Source of the DNA: Patescibacteria group bacterium UBA7396
GTDB lineage: Bacteria; Patescibacteriota; Gracilibacteria; BD1-5; UBA6164
Direction of reading: 5' to 3'
Assembly: GCA_002470645.1 (NCBI GenBank)
Contig: DKNE01000027.1
Location: forward strand, 1-24,208
Length of the DNA stretch: 24,208 nucleotides
Shown here: positions 9,135 to 20,803 of the stretch, piece by piece
Position numbering within the stretch: position 1 is the stretch's first letter
How the letters are laid out: the number at the start of each line of letters is the position of its first letter
The notes under the pieces: model-generated
The model's input: only the letters and a program-made list of their open reading frames with translations
Told to the model about the DNA's origin: nothing
Databases searched by the model: none
Position numbers and translations under genes: made by a program

Positions 9135-10799
9135 TTATATATCAATTCTCAAAAATAAAGGGTCTCCTTTTTCTTTTATAACAAAAGTTTCATTTTTAGC
9201 AATTAATTTTTGAAGTTCTCCTGCTTCTAAGTTTTGAGTATAATCTTCAAGTCAAAGTTTTACAAACATTTCTGACATTTTTTCTGGAAAAAATGGATAT
9301 AAAGCGAGTCCAACTTGTCTGAGTCATTCAGCAATAGTATAAAGAACTTCTTTTGTTTCTTCGAGTTTTGTTTCATCTTTTATCATTTGCCAAGGTTCTT
9401 TTTGAGTTGTAAAATCATTTAATTTATCAAGAAATTTAAAACTATCATCTAAAATCCCCTTTAAATTAAATCTTTCAAAATCTTCATTTATTTCATTTTT
9501 TAGTTTATCTATTTTTTCAAAAATATTATCAGAATCAAATGAAAAATATTTATTATCATATATTCAAGTATCTCATTCCATAGAAACACCACTATATCTT
9601 CTTAATTTATTGTTTTCTAAAACTCAATCCAACTTCAAAGCCAATACCACTACCCTATTCACTAAATTTCCTAAATTATTTGCCAATTTTGCATTGTACA
9701 TCAAAATTGCTTGTTTTTGATCAAAGTCTCCGTCTTGCCCGATATTTATACTTGATAACATATAGAGAGTGAGTAAATCTTTTGAATATTTTGCTGAAAA
9801 TTCAACGGGATCAATAACATTTCATAGTGATTTTGAAATCTTTTGTCCATCAACGGTAAAATATCCTGTTGTTAAAATATTTTTTGGCATAGGATACCCA
9901 GCACTTTTCAGCATGGCTGGCCAGTAAATCGCATGAAATCTGATAATATCTTTTGCTACTACGTGTATATCAGCTGGCCAAAAAGCTTCATCATTTCCTC
10001 CATTATCAGGATATTTACAAACCGTTACATAGTTAAACAAAGCGTCAAACCAAACATAAGTCACTTGAGTTTCATCAAAAGGTAATTTTATACCAAATGT
10101 ATTGGTTTCTCTTGAGATAGAAAAATCTTCGAGTCATCTCCCTACAAAAGCTTTTACTTCATTAAATCTATTATCTGGAATTACAAAGTTTTTTCACTCT
10201 GGTGAATGATAAAAATCTTTTAAAAAATTTTCATATTTTGAAAGTCTAAAAAACCAATTTTTTTCTTTGATTTTTTGAGGCTCAGTCAAATGATCTGGAC
10301 AAACTTTGAGAATATTTTCACTCATTTTTACTTTTGACGAAAATGGGAAAGTTTCTTTGGTTGTTTTATTGAGGCAAACTAAATCTTCATCTTTTTTAAA
10401 TGCTTCACATCCAACACAATACATTCATTCATATTCTGCCTGATAAATATCTCCGTTATCATAACATTTTTGGAGTACTTCTCTCACCAGCTTATGATGT
10501 CTTTCTTCAGTGGTTCTGATAAAATCAGTGTATTTTATATTGAGTCCATCCCAAACAGCTTTATGTTTTTCAGCCATCATATCAAGATATGGCATAATCT
10601 CCATGTTCATTTCAGTGGCTTTTAAAACAGCTTTTTGACTATTTTCATCTACTCAAGTGGAAAATTTCACTTTTTTCCCATTTATTTTTTGATATCTCGC
10701 TAAAGTATCACAAATGATAGAACTATAAGCGTGTCAAATATGCGGAACTCAGTTGGTATAATATATCGGAGTAGTTATAAAAAACGTCTCTTTTGGCAT
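9135..10799 (-). CDS. metG: Methionyl-tRNA synthetase
   Basis: Charges tRNA-Met. The 554-aa product has the class I motif TNGVPHIGHAYS near residues 17-28 (both glycines encoded by TGA), the connective-peptide zinc knuckle MYCVGCEAF with a later VCPDHL (from about residue 126), the WFDALFNYV and DIIRFHAIYWPA motifs, and KISKS (about residues 322-326) in place of KMSKS. The anticodon-binding helices follow. There is no C-terminal EMAP/Trbp111 dimerisation domain, so this is the short form. It is the first gene of a six-gene operon; a promoter lies about 30 bp upstream. The start at 10799 matches the family N-terminus (MPKETFFITTPIYY). Confidence 0.96.
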
Positions 10800-10831
10800 A
10801 ATATCTTTTGTAATTTTTAAAATATGTGATG

Positions 10832-10858
10832 ATTATATGATTTTTCCTAAATTTTCAA
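10832..10858 (-). promoter_or_regulatory. Promoter of the metG-dut-fdx-grx-U32 operon
   Basis: Minus-strand TATAAT (10832-10837) with TTGAAA 15 bp further upstream; the spacer is short. The metG ATG is about 33 bp from the -10. No other good promoter is seen between the six genes. Confidence 0.45.
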
Positions 10859-10886
10859 ATAAAATATTTGATTTTTCATCTTCAAA

Positions 10887-10914
10887 TTGACAAAAATGTT
10901 TTCATAACTATATT
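10887..10914 (+). promoter_or_regulatory. Promoter upstream of the small ORF and valS
   Basis: Consensus TTGACA, 16-bp spacer, TATATT on the plus strand. A transcript would start near 10921 and run about 240 nt before valS, through the small ORF and its terminator-like hairpin. Confidence 0.55.
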
Positions 10915-10941
10915 TATTTCTTAAAAATAATTTTTTATCAT

Positions 10942-11151
10942 ATGTCTTACATCATATATCCGCAAGCAAAGGAAAAAATTCAAAAATCATGACTAAGTAA
11001 AGTTCTAAAAAATGCGCAACATCTTTCTGCTGGAGGTTATGGGATTTGTAATATTATTGCAAAGAAAAATCTCAAACATAAATTTGCATACTTATCGCTA
11101 TTTTATATAATGCAAGAGAAAAATTTACTTTTTTCTCTTTTTATTTTTTAA
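10942..11151 (+). CDS. Possible small protein or valS leader ORF (69 aa)
   Basis: Only open when TGA is read as Gly (one such codon). The product begins MSYIIYPQAKEKIQKSG, contains a basic first half and a hydrophobic Phe/Leu-rich end (LLFSLFIF) that is encoded by the T-rich tract of a terminator hairpin. It starts about 20 nt after a predicted transcription start and ends 10 bp before valS. No family was recognised, and there is no run of valine codons as in a classical attenuation peptide. The segment could equally be an untranslated leader or a short RNA; the ORF is reported because it fills the space and follows a good promoter. Confidence 0.35.
11114..11150 (+). terminator. Terminator or attenuator directly before valS
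   Basis: Hairpin with 10-bp arms (AAGAGAAAAA and its complement), 6-nt loop, then a long T-rich run. It lies between the plus promoter at 10887 and the valS ATG at 11162, so either the upstream transcript ends here or valS expression depends on read-through. Confidence 0.6.
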
Positions 11152-11161
11152 TTTTTTAAAA

Positions 11162-13816
<2,655 letters not shown>

Positions 13817-13820
13817 AAAA

Positions 13821-13848
13821 ATATCCTGAATATTCAGGATATTTTTTT
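13821..13848 (+). terminator. Terminator of valS
   Basis: Perfect palindrome ATATCCTGAATATTCAGGAT plus two bases, followed by a T run, starting 5 bp after the valS stop. Confidence 0.8.
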
Positions 13849-13871
13849 ATTGTCTCTATTCAGAGAAAAAG

Positions 13872-13899
13872 AAAAAACACTTTTTTCAAAGTGTTTTTT
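13872..13899 (-). terminator. Terminator of rpsO
   Basis: Hairpin with 12-bp arms (AAAAAACACTTT and its complement) and a 4-nt loop, directly after the rpsO stop on the minus strand and ending in a T run in that direction. Confidence 0.75.
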
Positions 13900-13901
13900 T
13901 A

Positions 13902-14165
13902 TTATTTTCTTAATTCTAATCTTCCTAAGATTTCTTCGTATTTTTCAATACTTGTTTTCTTTAAGTAGTTTAACATTTTTCTTCTTTTTGCAACCATAAG
14001 CATAATACCTCTTCTTGAGTGATTATCTTTTTTATGTACAAGTAAATGTTCTTTTAATGCCTCAATTCTTGAAGTTAAAATAGCAATTTGAACCTCTGGT
14101 GATCAAGTATCTTTTTTATCTCTTGCAAAGTCTGCAATAACTTGCTTTTTTTCTGCTCTTTCCAT
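13902..14165 (-). CDS. rpsO: 30S ribosomal protein S15
   Basis: Primary 16S rRNA-binding protein of the central domain of the small subunit. The 87-aa length and the signature GSPEVQIAILTSRIEAL, then HKKDNHSRRGIM and VAKRRKMLNYLK are typical. Its GSPEVQ glycine is a TGA codon. It is monocistronic with its own promoter, a leader of about 60 nt and its own terminator. In other bacteria S15 represses its own mRNA by binding the leader; the leader here is long enough for that but no homologous structure was identified. Confidence 0.97.
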
Positions 14166-14236
14166 ACCGTTTAGTATTTTTAAAAAATAAATTATGTTAT
14201 AAACCGGAAAATACACCAGTAATACAACGCGTAGGG

Positions 14237-14264
14237 ATTATATAAAGAATTATTCAAAAAGCAA
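14237..14264 (-). promoter_or_regulatory. Promoter of rpsO
   Basis: Minus-strand TTGCTT, 16-bp spacer, TATAAT, about 70 bp upstream of the rpsO ATG. Back to back with the plus-strand promoter at 14294. Confidence 0.5.
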
Positions 14265-14293
14265 AAGATTTTTACAAAAAATACGCTGAAAAA

Positions 14294-14322
14294 TTGACAT
14301 AATAGTAAAAATATACTACAAT
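14294..14322 (+). promoter_or_regulatory. Promoter of the SH3/repeat secreted protein gene
   Basis: TTGACA, 17-bp spacer, TACAAT, about 32 bp before the ATG. The -10 region reads ATACTACAAT, identical to the promoter of the secreted cysteine-rich gene. Confidence 0.65.
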
Positions 14323-14353
14323 TTGTAGGATTATTTTGATAAAATTACTCTGT

Positions 14354-15634
14354 ATGAAAAAAATATTACTCACTCTCTTGTTTATGGTATTTTCATATCC
14401 TATCTCTTTTGCACAAAATGGGGATATTTTATCTGTAAAATATATGTTTTCTCCTGTTATTTCTTCTGTTGATCAATCAGCTCATGTTATTACTATGTTA
14501 CAAAAATGATATGTAGTATTAGATTTATGAACAAATTGAGACTATACTCATGTTATGTTAACTGACGGAAAAAAATGATTTATTCTTTCATCATATTTAG
14601 AAAATTATACCTTTAATAATTATAAAATAGATGGAAATAAATGATCTATCAAATCAAATACTATTCTTTATTCACAACCTATATCGTCCTCAAAACAATT
14701 ATGAACTCTCAAATCTGGAAATGAATTTTATATTTTACATGTAAACTATATTAATTCTAATTTTTTAAAAGTAAAAGTTATAAATGGTGCATATAAAAAT
14801 AAAACTTGATATATAGAGAATAATAATATTAATATTTCTCATATCTCAGATTTTAAAAGTGAGATTCAAAAATTTATTGAGAAATATGCAAAAAATCAAA
14901 ATTGAGTTGTATATTTAAATAATTGAGAAAAAGAGTATCAACCTATGTTTGAATGAGATAATATCTCAAATACAGTATCAATATTTCAAAAACAAACAAA
15001 AAATAGCTCTCATACAACCACTTTTTGAAATACACAAAGTTGACAAATAAATAACCAAATTATTTGATCTGGAACAAATATAAACAGTCAAAATAATGAA
15101 TTAAATGATTTTCTAAATCTTCTCAATTTAGATAATTATCTTTCTGGAACTACCAATAACAATCAATCAAACTTAAGCAATAATAAAAATACTTCAAATT
15201 CAAACAATGATATAAGTGATTTTTTGAATCTACTTGATTTAAACAAATACCTTTCTGGAAGCACTACCAACCAATGAAGCTCTACCTCTCAAAATTGAGG
15301 ATGAACAACTTCTACAAAAAATAATAATATCTCAAATTCATGAAGTTCCAACAATGATATAAATGACTTTCTTGATTTACTTGATTTAAATAAATATCTC
15401 TCTGGAACCACCAATAATACACAACAAAACAATGATATAAATGATTTTTTAAATCTCTTAAATCTTGAAAATTATTATAATAATACAAATAGCTCTCAAA
15501 GTGAAGATGTAAATGCTTTTTTAGATAGTTTAAATAAAACACTCAATACATCTTCTTGAACTACTACCAATCAAGGAAGTTCACAAGAAATTGATATAAA
15601 TAATTTTTTACAATTATTAAATAGTGGACTTTAA
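14354..15634 (+). CDS. Secreted protein with SH3-like domains and six FLxLLNL repeats
   Basis: The 426-aa product has a signal peptide (MKKILLTLLFMVFSYPISFA, cleavage near residue 20). Residues about 25-84 look like a bacterial SH3 domain (VKYMFSPVISS, HVITMLQKGYVVL, DYTHVMLTDGKKGFI), and about 95-160 a second, weaker copy (LYSQPISSSKQLGTLKSG, KTGYIEN). The rest is an Asn/Ser/Thr/Gln-rich linker holding six degenerate copies of NDINDFLNLLNLDNYLSG, starting near residues 248, 284, 333, 359, 383 and 412; the last ends the protein. SH3b domains commonly bind cell-wall peptides; the short amphipathic repeats in a disordered linker look like docking motifs. Extracellular location is well supported, function is inferred. 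Many glycines are TGA. It is convergent with dprA and their stop codons overlap. Confidence 0.85.
15092..15634 (+). repeat. Six degenerate repeats encoding FLxLLNL motifs
   Basis: Units of about 66 bp starting near 15094, 15204, 15350, 15428, 15500 and 15587, separated by low-complexity Asn/Ser/Gln codons. Copies 2, 3 and 4 are most alike; copies 5 and 6 are eroded or shortened. Spacing is irregular. Confidence 0.75.
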
Positions 15635-16698
15635 TATAAAATTTGATATTTTCAAAAGAGGTCTTTCTTTATCAAATTTTGTAATTCCATAAGAGAAAGA
15701 TGATAAGATAAAGGTCAGTATTCATACTGGCTTTTTTCTATTAAATCATCAATTCCGAGAGAAATATTATATTTTAACAAAGTATAAATATCTTGTTGAA
15801 TTTGATTTTCAAAATGTATCTGTTTTGATTGAGTTCCAATCTGATATCCATAATCCTCTAAAATATCTTGAGTATTTTTTATCAATTTTGCTTCTGAATT
15901 TTGTATGAGGGTATGAGCTCCAATATAATTTTCTACAAAAATATCTCCAGGTACACAAAAAATATTTTTTCCTTGATCAAGAGCAAGTTTTGCTGTTATT
16001 AAGGTTCAAGATTTTTCTCACGCTTCTAAAACTAGTACTCACGAGCTCATTCCAGCTACTATCTCATTTCTCATAGGAAAAGTATAGATATTTCATAGTG
16101 TCCCAAGAGGAAAAATAGAAAGAAGTGCTCCAGAATTTTCTATCACTTTTTCAAATAATGCTTTATTTCCTGATGGATAGATAACATCTATTCATGTTCC
16201 AAACACTACGATAGTTTTGGCATTTTTTTCTACACATATTTGATGCGCTAAACTATCACATCATCCAGCTCAACCAGATACAATCGTAAAATACTCTGTT
16301 AAGTCTGGAATAATACTTTCTCACGCCTTTTTAGCATATGGGCTCATTTTTCTTGAACCAACAATAGAAAAAAAATTATCCTCTGCTTGCAATTTTCCTC
16401 TTACATATAAAAAATATGGTGGAGCAGAAATATTTTTTAAAAGTTTTGGGTAATGTTTATGATACTTCGGAATGATTTGAAGAGAAAGTTTCTCTATTTT
16501 TTCATCTATTTTTTTTGTATCAAGTTTTTTTTGAGCTTGAAGTATCTTTTCTACCTGTTCCCTATTATTGATATATTTTGAAAGCGTATCAAAAGAAAGA
16601 CTCTCATAAAATGCTTTATAATCACTTTGTTTCTCAAAAATTTTACATAAATTTCTTTGAGAAAGTCAAATACTGTGTAAGTATACTAAATAATTCAT
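15631..16698 (-). CDS. dprA: DNA-processing protein DprA
   Basis: Loads RecA onto incoming single-stranded DNA in natural transformation. The 355-aa protein has an N-terminal SAM-like helical region, then the extended Rossmann fold: APPYFLYVRGKL, IVGSRKMSPYAKKAGE (about residue 111), TIVSGGAGGCDSLAHQ, VFGTGIDVIYPSGNKAL, PLGTLGNIYTFPMRNEIVAG, VLVLEAGEKSGTLITAKLAL, VFCVPGD-like NIFCVPGDIF and GAHTLIQ. A C-terminal winged-helix-like segment (YTLLKYNISLGIDDLIEK) follows. Several motif glycines (in GGAGG and EAGEKSG) are TGA codons. Its stop overlaps the stop of the convergent gene by three bases, with no terminator between. Together with the pilin genes nearby it supports competence or DNA uptake in this organism. 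Confidence 0.95.
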
Positions 16699-16760
16699 CG
16701 TTTTTTATATAATTAATATATTAAATTGATTATAAATATATTTAAAAAAAATCAAATTTT

Positions 16761-16788
16761 TTGATTTCAGAAAAAAAATCAGTACATT
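16761..16788 (+). promoter_or_regulatory. Promoter of the UDP-GlcNAc 2-epimerase gene
   Basis: TTGATT, 16-bp spacer, TACATT, about 30 bp before the ATG. The -35 lies inside a short palindrome (AAATCAAA/TTTGATTT at 16749-16767), which could be an operator but may be chance in such AT-rich DNA. Confidence 0.35.
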
Positions 16789-16819
16789 GCGAGTATATTA
16801 TTTTTAATCCATATATTTT

Positions 16820-18190
16820 ATGAACGAAAATGAAGTATTTATAAGAGATAATTTTTGGCAAGAAATAGAAGCCTCACACAACAAATATGCCCATATCATC
16901 ATGATTGCTACCAAACCGGATATTATTAAACAAGCCCCTCTCTATCTAGAACTCAAAAAAAGAGGCGAACTCGTGATTTTAGTACACACCTGACAACATT
17001 ATGACTACAATCTTTCTCAATGAGTACTATGAGAATTTGAAATGACCGTTGATATCAATCTCAATATTTTCGGACCTATTCACAAAAAATTTAGTTTAAT
17101 CGTTGAAAGACTCGGAAATTTTCTCGTAGAACTCAATGATAATTATAAAAAGATTCCTGTTCCTTATGTTCACTGAGATACTCTTACAGCTGCCACTGCC
17201 GATAAAGCCGCATTTTTAAATAAATTTGCTGTCGTTCATGTGGAAGCTGGGATCAGAACTCTTACTCCAAATGCTCATTTTTACTGAAATTTATTTGATA
17301 ATTTTGAAAAATGAATTTTTCATTGGGAAGATTATTACCACTCTCTTCAAAAAAGAGAAATCTATGAACTCGGGAGTATCGAGCCTTTTCCAGAACAATT
17401 TGACACGAGAAGTATCGAAGGATCAACTTGATTTTTTGCCGCACCAGTAGAACTCTATAAAGAAACTCTTATCAATGAATGACACGATCCAAACAAGATA
17501 CAAGTCGTTTGAAATACAGTAGTGGATGCAATAGAAATTTCAAAGAAAAAAATATCGTCATCAAAAGCATTTGAAATTTATCCAAATATGAAATGAAAAG
17601 ATTTTATATTTGTAACTATTCATAGAAGAGAAAATTGTGAGAAAAAAGAAAGATTTTTAACTTTATATTATGCGTTAAAAAAATTAATACAAGCATGAAC
17701 TCCCGTTTGTTTTTTAGAACTGTATGCTTCTAGTTTTGCTATTGATAATTATTGACTCAGAGATGATTTGAATGAACTCATAAAAAATTATCCTGATAAT
17801 TTTGCTTATTGACCAGCACTCGCTCATCACAGCGAAGTTATAGATATGATTTCAAAAGCTGGAGCTGTGGTAACTGATAGCGGAAGTATGCAAGAGGAGG
17901 CAAATATTGTTTGAACTCCGTGTGTAACTCTCAGATTTGGAAGTGATAGAACAGAAACTATTTTAGCTGGAAGCAATATAATAGCACCTCCCGTAAATTC
18001 AAATCTCATCGCTCAAATAATTACGTGAGCCATAGGAAACAAAAAAATGAAAGGAAAAAATCTCTACGGAGAAAATGTTTCAAAAAAAATAGTGGATGAA
18101 GTTTTAAAAATATTATCAAAAAATGGAAAGCTTTTCCTTCTTGATGATGAAAGACTTGGACTAGAAAAATATACGAATTGGAAGATATAA
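16820..18190 (+). CDS. wecB: UDP-N-acetylglucosamine 2-epimerase (non-hydrolysing), with insertion
   Basis: Interconverts UDP-GlcNAc and UDP-ManNAc, a precursor for surface polysaccharides. The 456-aa product contains the GT-B family landmarks: VLVHTGQHYD-like ILVHTGQHYD, PVPYVHGDT, VVHVEAGIRT, VVGNTVVDA, FVTIHRREN, and VVTDSGSMQEEA. It is about 80 aa longer than usual. A 43-residue segment (LTPNAHFYGN to GSIEPF) lies between AGIRT and the FPE motif where about 7 residues are normal, so the loop beside the active site carries an insert of about 36 aa. The usual PEExNR is PEQFDTRSI. It has its own promoter and terminator and no sugar-pathway neighbours in the window. Non-canonical substrate preference is possible. 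Confidence 0.88.
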
Positions 18191-18222
18191 AAAAATCCTG
18201 AAAACTCATTTTCAGGATTTTT
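18191..18222 (+). terminator. Terminator of the epimerase gene
   Basis: Hairpin with 14-bp arms (AAAAATCCTGAAAA and its complement) and a 4-nt loop directly after the stop codon, followed by T-rich sequence. Confidence 0.85.
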
Positions 18223-18285
18223 TATTTTTTAACATTTATTTCACAATTAAAAAGTCGTTAAAAAAATTGTATACAAATAATGAAC

Positions 18286-18335
18286 AAAAGAGAGTAATAT
18301 ACTATATATAATATAGCTTACTACTCTCTTTTTTA
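18286..18335. other. Long imperfect hairpin in the gene-free region
   Basis: Outer arms AAAAGAGAGTA and its complement (18286-18296 and 18322-18332) enclose a second small hairpin (CTATATATAATATAG, 18302-18316) and end in a T run. It looks like a second terminator or a short structured RNA, but no gene or obvious promoter is attached. Confidence 0.5.
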
Positions 18336-18462
18336 GAAAAATAAACAAAAAAATATTTTATCTGTAATTTATTTTTATTTTCATTTTTTGGCTTAAAATA
18401 AATAATTAAAAACATAAACTTGATTTTATAAAATATTTCATATTATTGTCAATAATAAGTAT

Positions 18463-18491
18463 TAGAGTTATTCACATAGTTCTGATATAAT
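18463..18491 (+). promoter_or_regulatory. Candidate promoter of the non-coding RNA
   Basis: TATAAT at 18486-18491 with a weak TAGAGT 17 bp upstream. It is the best -10 on the plus strand before the structured region and would start transcription near 18498. Confidence 0.4.
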
Positions 18492-18497
18492 TACTTT

Positions 18498-18969
18498 GTA
18501 AGTTGATAAGGCAATGCTCTTAAACAACTGCTCATTAACAAGAATTTTACTTTCCAAGTAGGGCATCATATCAATCCTATGATTCTCCCAAATACAAAAA
18601 AAATAAAAACAAAAACGGAAAAAGTATTATCCCTTTTGTTTAGAATTTTTTTATAAAAGTTTTAAATAAAAGGGATAATTTTAAAAACCTAAACAAAAAT
18701 TTTATAAAATCTCCAAAATTAGAGATTTTCAAAAAACAAAAATAAAGTTGCACGGTGAATAGCAATCAAAAAATCACCCGAGGAAGGTAGAAATTCTTTT
18801 TCAAGCAAAGTTCACGATTCATCGTTGTAGCTTACTTGAAAAACAGAGACTATGGATTAAGTTTCAAAATATAGACTATTCCCTGCTGACACCATAACAT
18901 TCTTATAATCGTCAACAGAAGTGAATACTCTTACTCTTCTAAAAAGACCGCTACCAAGTTGGTCTTTTT
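18498..18969 (+). ncRNA. Candidate structured RNA, possibly RNase P RNA-like
   Basis: No long open frame on the plus strand, yet the stretch has a promoter before it and an intrinsic terminator after it. Local structure includes TTGATA/TATCAA with ATGCTC/GGGCAT closing a domain at 18503-18576, a 17-bp AT hairpin at 18626-18679, an 8-bp hairpin AAAATCTC/GAGATTTT near 18706-18730, and a 9-bp stem TTTTTCAAG/CTTGAAAAA (18797-18805 with 18835-18843). From 18780 three short motifs occur in the order seen in RNase P RNA: GAGGAA (18780), ACAGAGA (18843) and ACAGAA (18915), with AAGGTA near the first able to pair with TACTCTT after the last, as in helix P4. Against this, the specificity domain would be very short and the 5' part is unusually long. 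tmRNA and tRNA features are absent. Non-coding RNA is fairly likely; the RNase P identity is tentative. Confidence 0.4.
18626..18679. repeat. 17-bp inverted repeat (stable AU hairpin)
   Basis: ATTATCCCTTTTGTTTA (18626-18642) pairs along its full length with 18663-18679, including one G-U, around a 20-nt loop. The segment TTTTGTTTAG can alternatively pair with CTAAACAAAA near 18690-18700, so two mutually exclusive folds are possible. Confidence 0.65.
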
Positions 18970-18971
18970 TA
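18941..18971 (+). terminator. Terminator of the candidate RNA
   Basis: AAAAAGACC pairs with GGTCTTTTT around an 11-nt loop, followed by T residues. Classical intrinsic terminator on the plus strand with no coding gene immediately upstream. Confidence 0.8.
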
Positions 18972-18984
18972 CTGTCTTATTTTT

Positions 18985-19017
18985 AATAAAAGCTTACTCA
19001 GAGAGTAAGCTTTTATT
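18985..19017 (-). terminator. Terminator of the 594-aa membrane protein gene (stop codon inside)
   Basis: Perfect inverted repeat with 15-bp arms (AATAAAAGCTTACTC and its complement) and a 3-nt loop. The TAA stop of the minus-strand gene (18994-18996) lies inside one arm, as in uvrB. Confidence 0.75.
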
Positions 19018-20778
19018 TTTTAAATCGTATAAATGAATTCATTTGAGATAATCAATTTCTGAGAGCTCAGATTCTCAGGGAGATGAACTCTCTGGAGAAC
19101 CAAGAATATTAGCTTTTATATTTTGGAACTCATTTGTAAGTACTTTTATACTTTCATGAGCTGGTAATATGGTAGCATTCACAAAAGGTTTTAAAGCATC
19201 ATAAGTTAGAGAAATATTATCTTTATATCAAATCGTTGATCATAAAAAGATCGACATAATTCCAAAAAGTGCAATATAACTACTCATTTGAAAATTTAAA
19301 CTCATTTTTAATTTTGGAGAAAATTTTTGTATCAAAAAAAGAACGATTTCTTTTACAAGAAATAAAAATATAGCTATAAAAAATCAGAATGGTAAAAAAT
19401 ATCCAATAATTCAGATAAAAATAAAAATCCATCCAAATTGAAATATTCTTGAAATATATGCCTCAAGAGATTTTCTATGAAACATTTCTAAATTATAAAA
19501 AAACTTTGATAATACTTTATATTCACTATAACTATTGGATAAAACTACGCACGCAATAAATTTAATCACATAATATCTTTGATCAGAATTATTAAAATAT
19601 CTTGCAATTTTTCTGAGTAAAAAAGGACGAACAAAACTAAGAAAATATGATTTATCAATATATAAAATGAGCTCTTTTATTTCATTATACAAAGAAATAT
19701 TTTCTAAGTTAACATCAAGTGTTTGTTCTTTTACTTTATAAAATACTTCAGAAGGGATATCAGTAATTCAAAGCACCAAATCAATAATATCTCCATGATT
19801 TTGTTCTAAATATTGCCTTTTAAATGAAAGACGAGCAAAATTTGCTTTTTCTTTTGGTAAATCACGAAATTCATTTTCTTTTATAACTAAAAAATCTACT
19901 CTTTGAGAAATATCTAATATTTCAATTCTTTGAGCTAGTTTTAAATATCCTGAAATATTATTTTTTATTTCATAATTAAGAAGTGAAATATTATCTATTC
20001 AAGAATGAATATCATTTTTTAAAAATGCTATTACTTCAAATAGTTTTTCTTCCTCAAGTTTTTCTATTACCTCTTCATAAATATTTCTATCATATACGAA
20101 AGATTCAAGAAGAAAATTATATAATTCTTGATATGCATCTCTATTCTCTAAAATAAATAAGATAATTTTTTTTATAATTTTGATATTATCTCCGATAATT
20201 CAATGACAATCTAAAGATATCACAGAAAAATCAAAACCTTGAAATTGGTTTATAAATTTAATAATGTAAAAACTTATTTTATCATTTCCTATAAAAGTAA
20301 ATTTTGGATATATCTGACAAAGAAATTCTTTTTTTTCTACATATGTTGTAAGTTTATAATATTGCTGAGCTTGATGTATATTTTGATGAAAATATAAAAA
20401 TATATCAAACAAAATATAAAATTTTTCACTCCTAGAAAGAGTAAAAAAGAAAAACGAACTATCTATAAAAAATGCATGCTCAAAATATCTATCAATTTCA
20501 TATTTAAATTTTTGAAGTCAATTACTATGAAAATAATGATTATAAAGCGCTTCAAATATTCAAGCATCTTTATATTTTTGAGTAATCAATTTGTATTGGT
20601 CTCTTGCATTTTGTGAATAATTTAATTCTATAGAATTCAAGACCATTTCTCAAATACTAATAAAAATATCTTTCAAATCTGCAAGTACAAAAAAAACTCA
20701 AAAAGGATTTTTGTTGGCTTTTAAATTCGAAATAGTATTCATAATAGTACTGCTTTGTTTTTCTATTTGAGTTCTCAT
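18994..20778 (-). CDS. Large helical membrane-anchored protein (unknown)
   Basis: Family not recognised. The 594-aa product starts MRTQIEKQSSTIMNTI and has about 440 residues of Phe/Tyr/Ile/Lys-rich, probably all-helical sequence without signal peptide, resembling helical repeat domains. Two hydrophobic segments follow, about residues 449-482 (WIFIFIGIIGYFLPFG and onward, long enough for two passes) and 498-518 (YIALFGIMSIFLGSTIGY), then a C-terminal tail of about 75 residues rich in Ser, Glu and Pro (SPESSSPGESELSE). The bulk is thus likely cytoplasmic, anchored near the C-terminus. No catalytic motif is visible. It has its own promoter and terminator and is divergent from the DHH phosphoesterase gene. 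TGA codons are few and lie at plausible glycine sites. Confidence 0.8.
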
Positions 20779-20803
20779 ATTTTATTATTAATCAATATAT
20801 GTT

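Noticed and set aside
10921..11161. T-box riboswitch before valS
   Set aside because: The AGGGTGGNACCGCG T-box sequence and its antiterminator partner are not present.
18780..18920. Group I intron core (CAGAGACTATGG resembling the R element)
   Set aside because: The matching S element would need TAGTC, but the sequence has TAGAC; P and Q elements and exon context are missing.
18498..18969. tmRNA or tRNA gene
   Set aside because: No TTCRANNC T-loop, no acceptor-stem pairing to an end in CCA, and no plausible tag-peptide frame.
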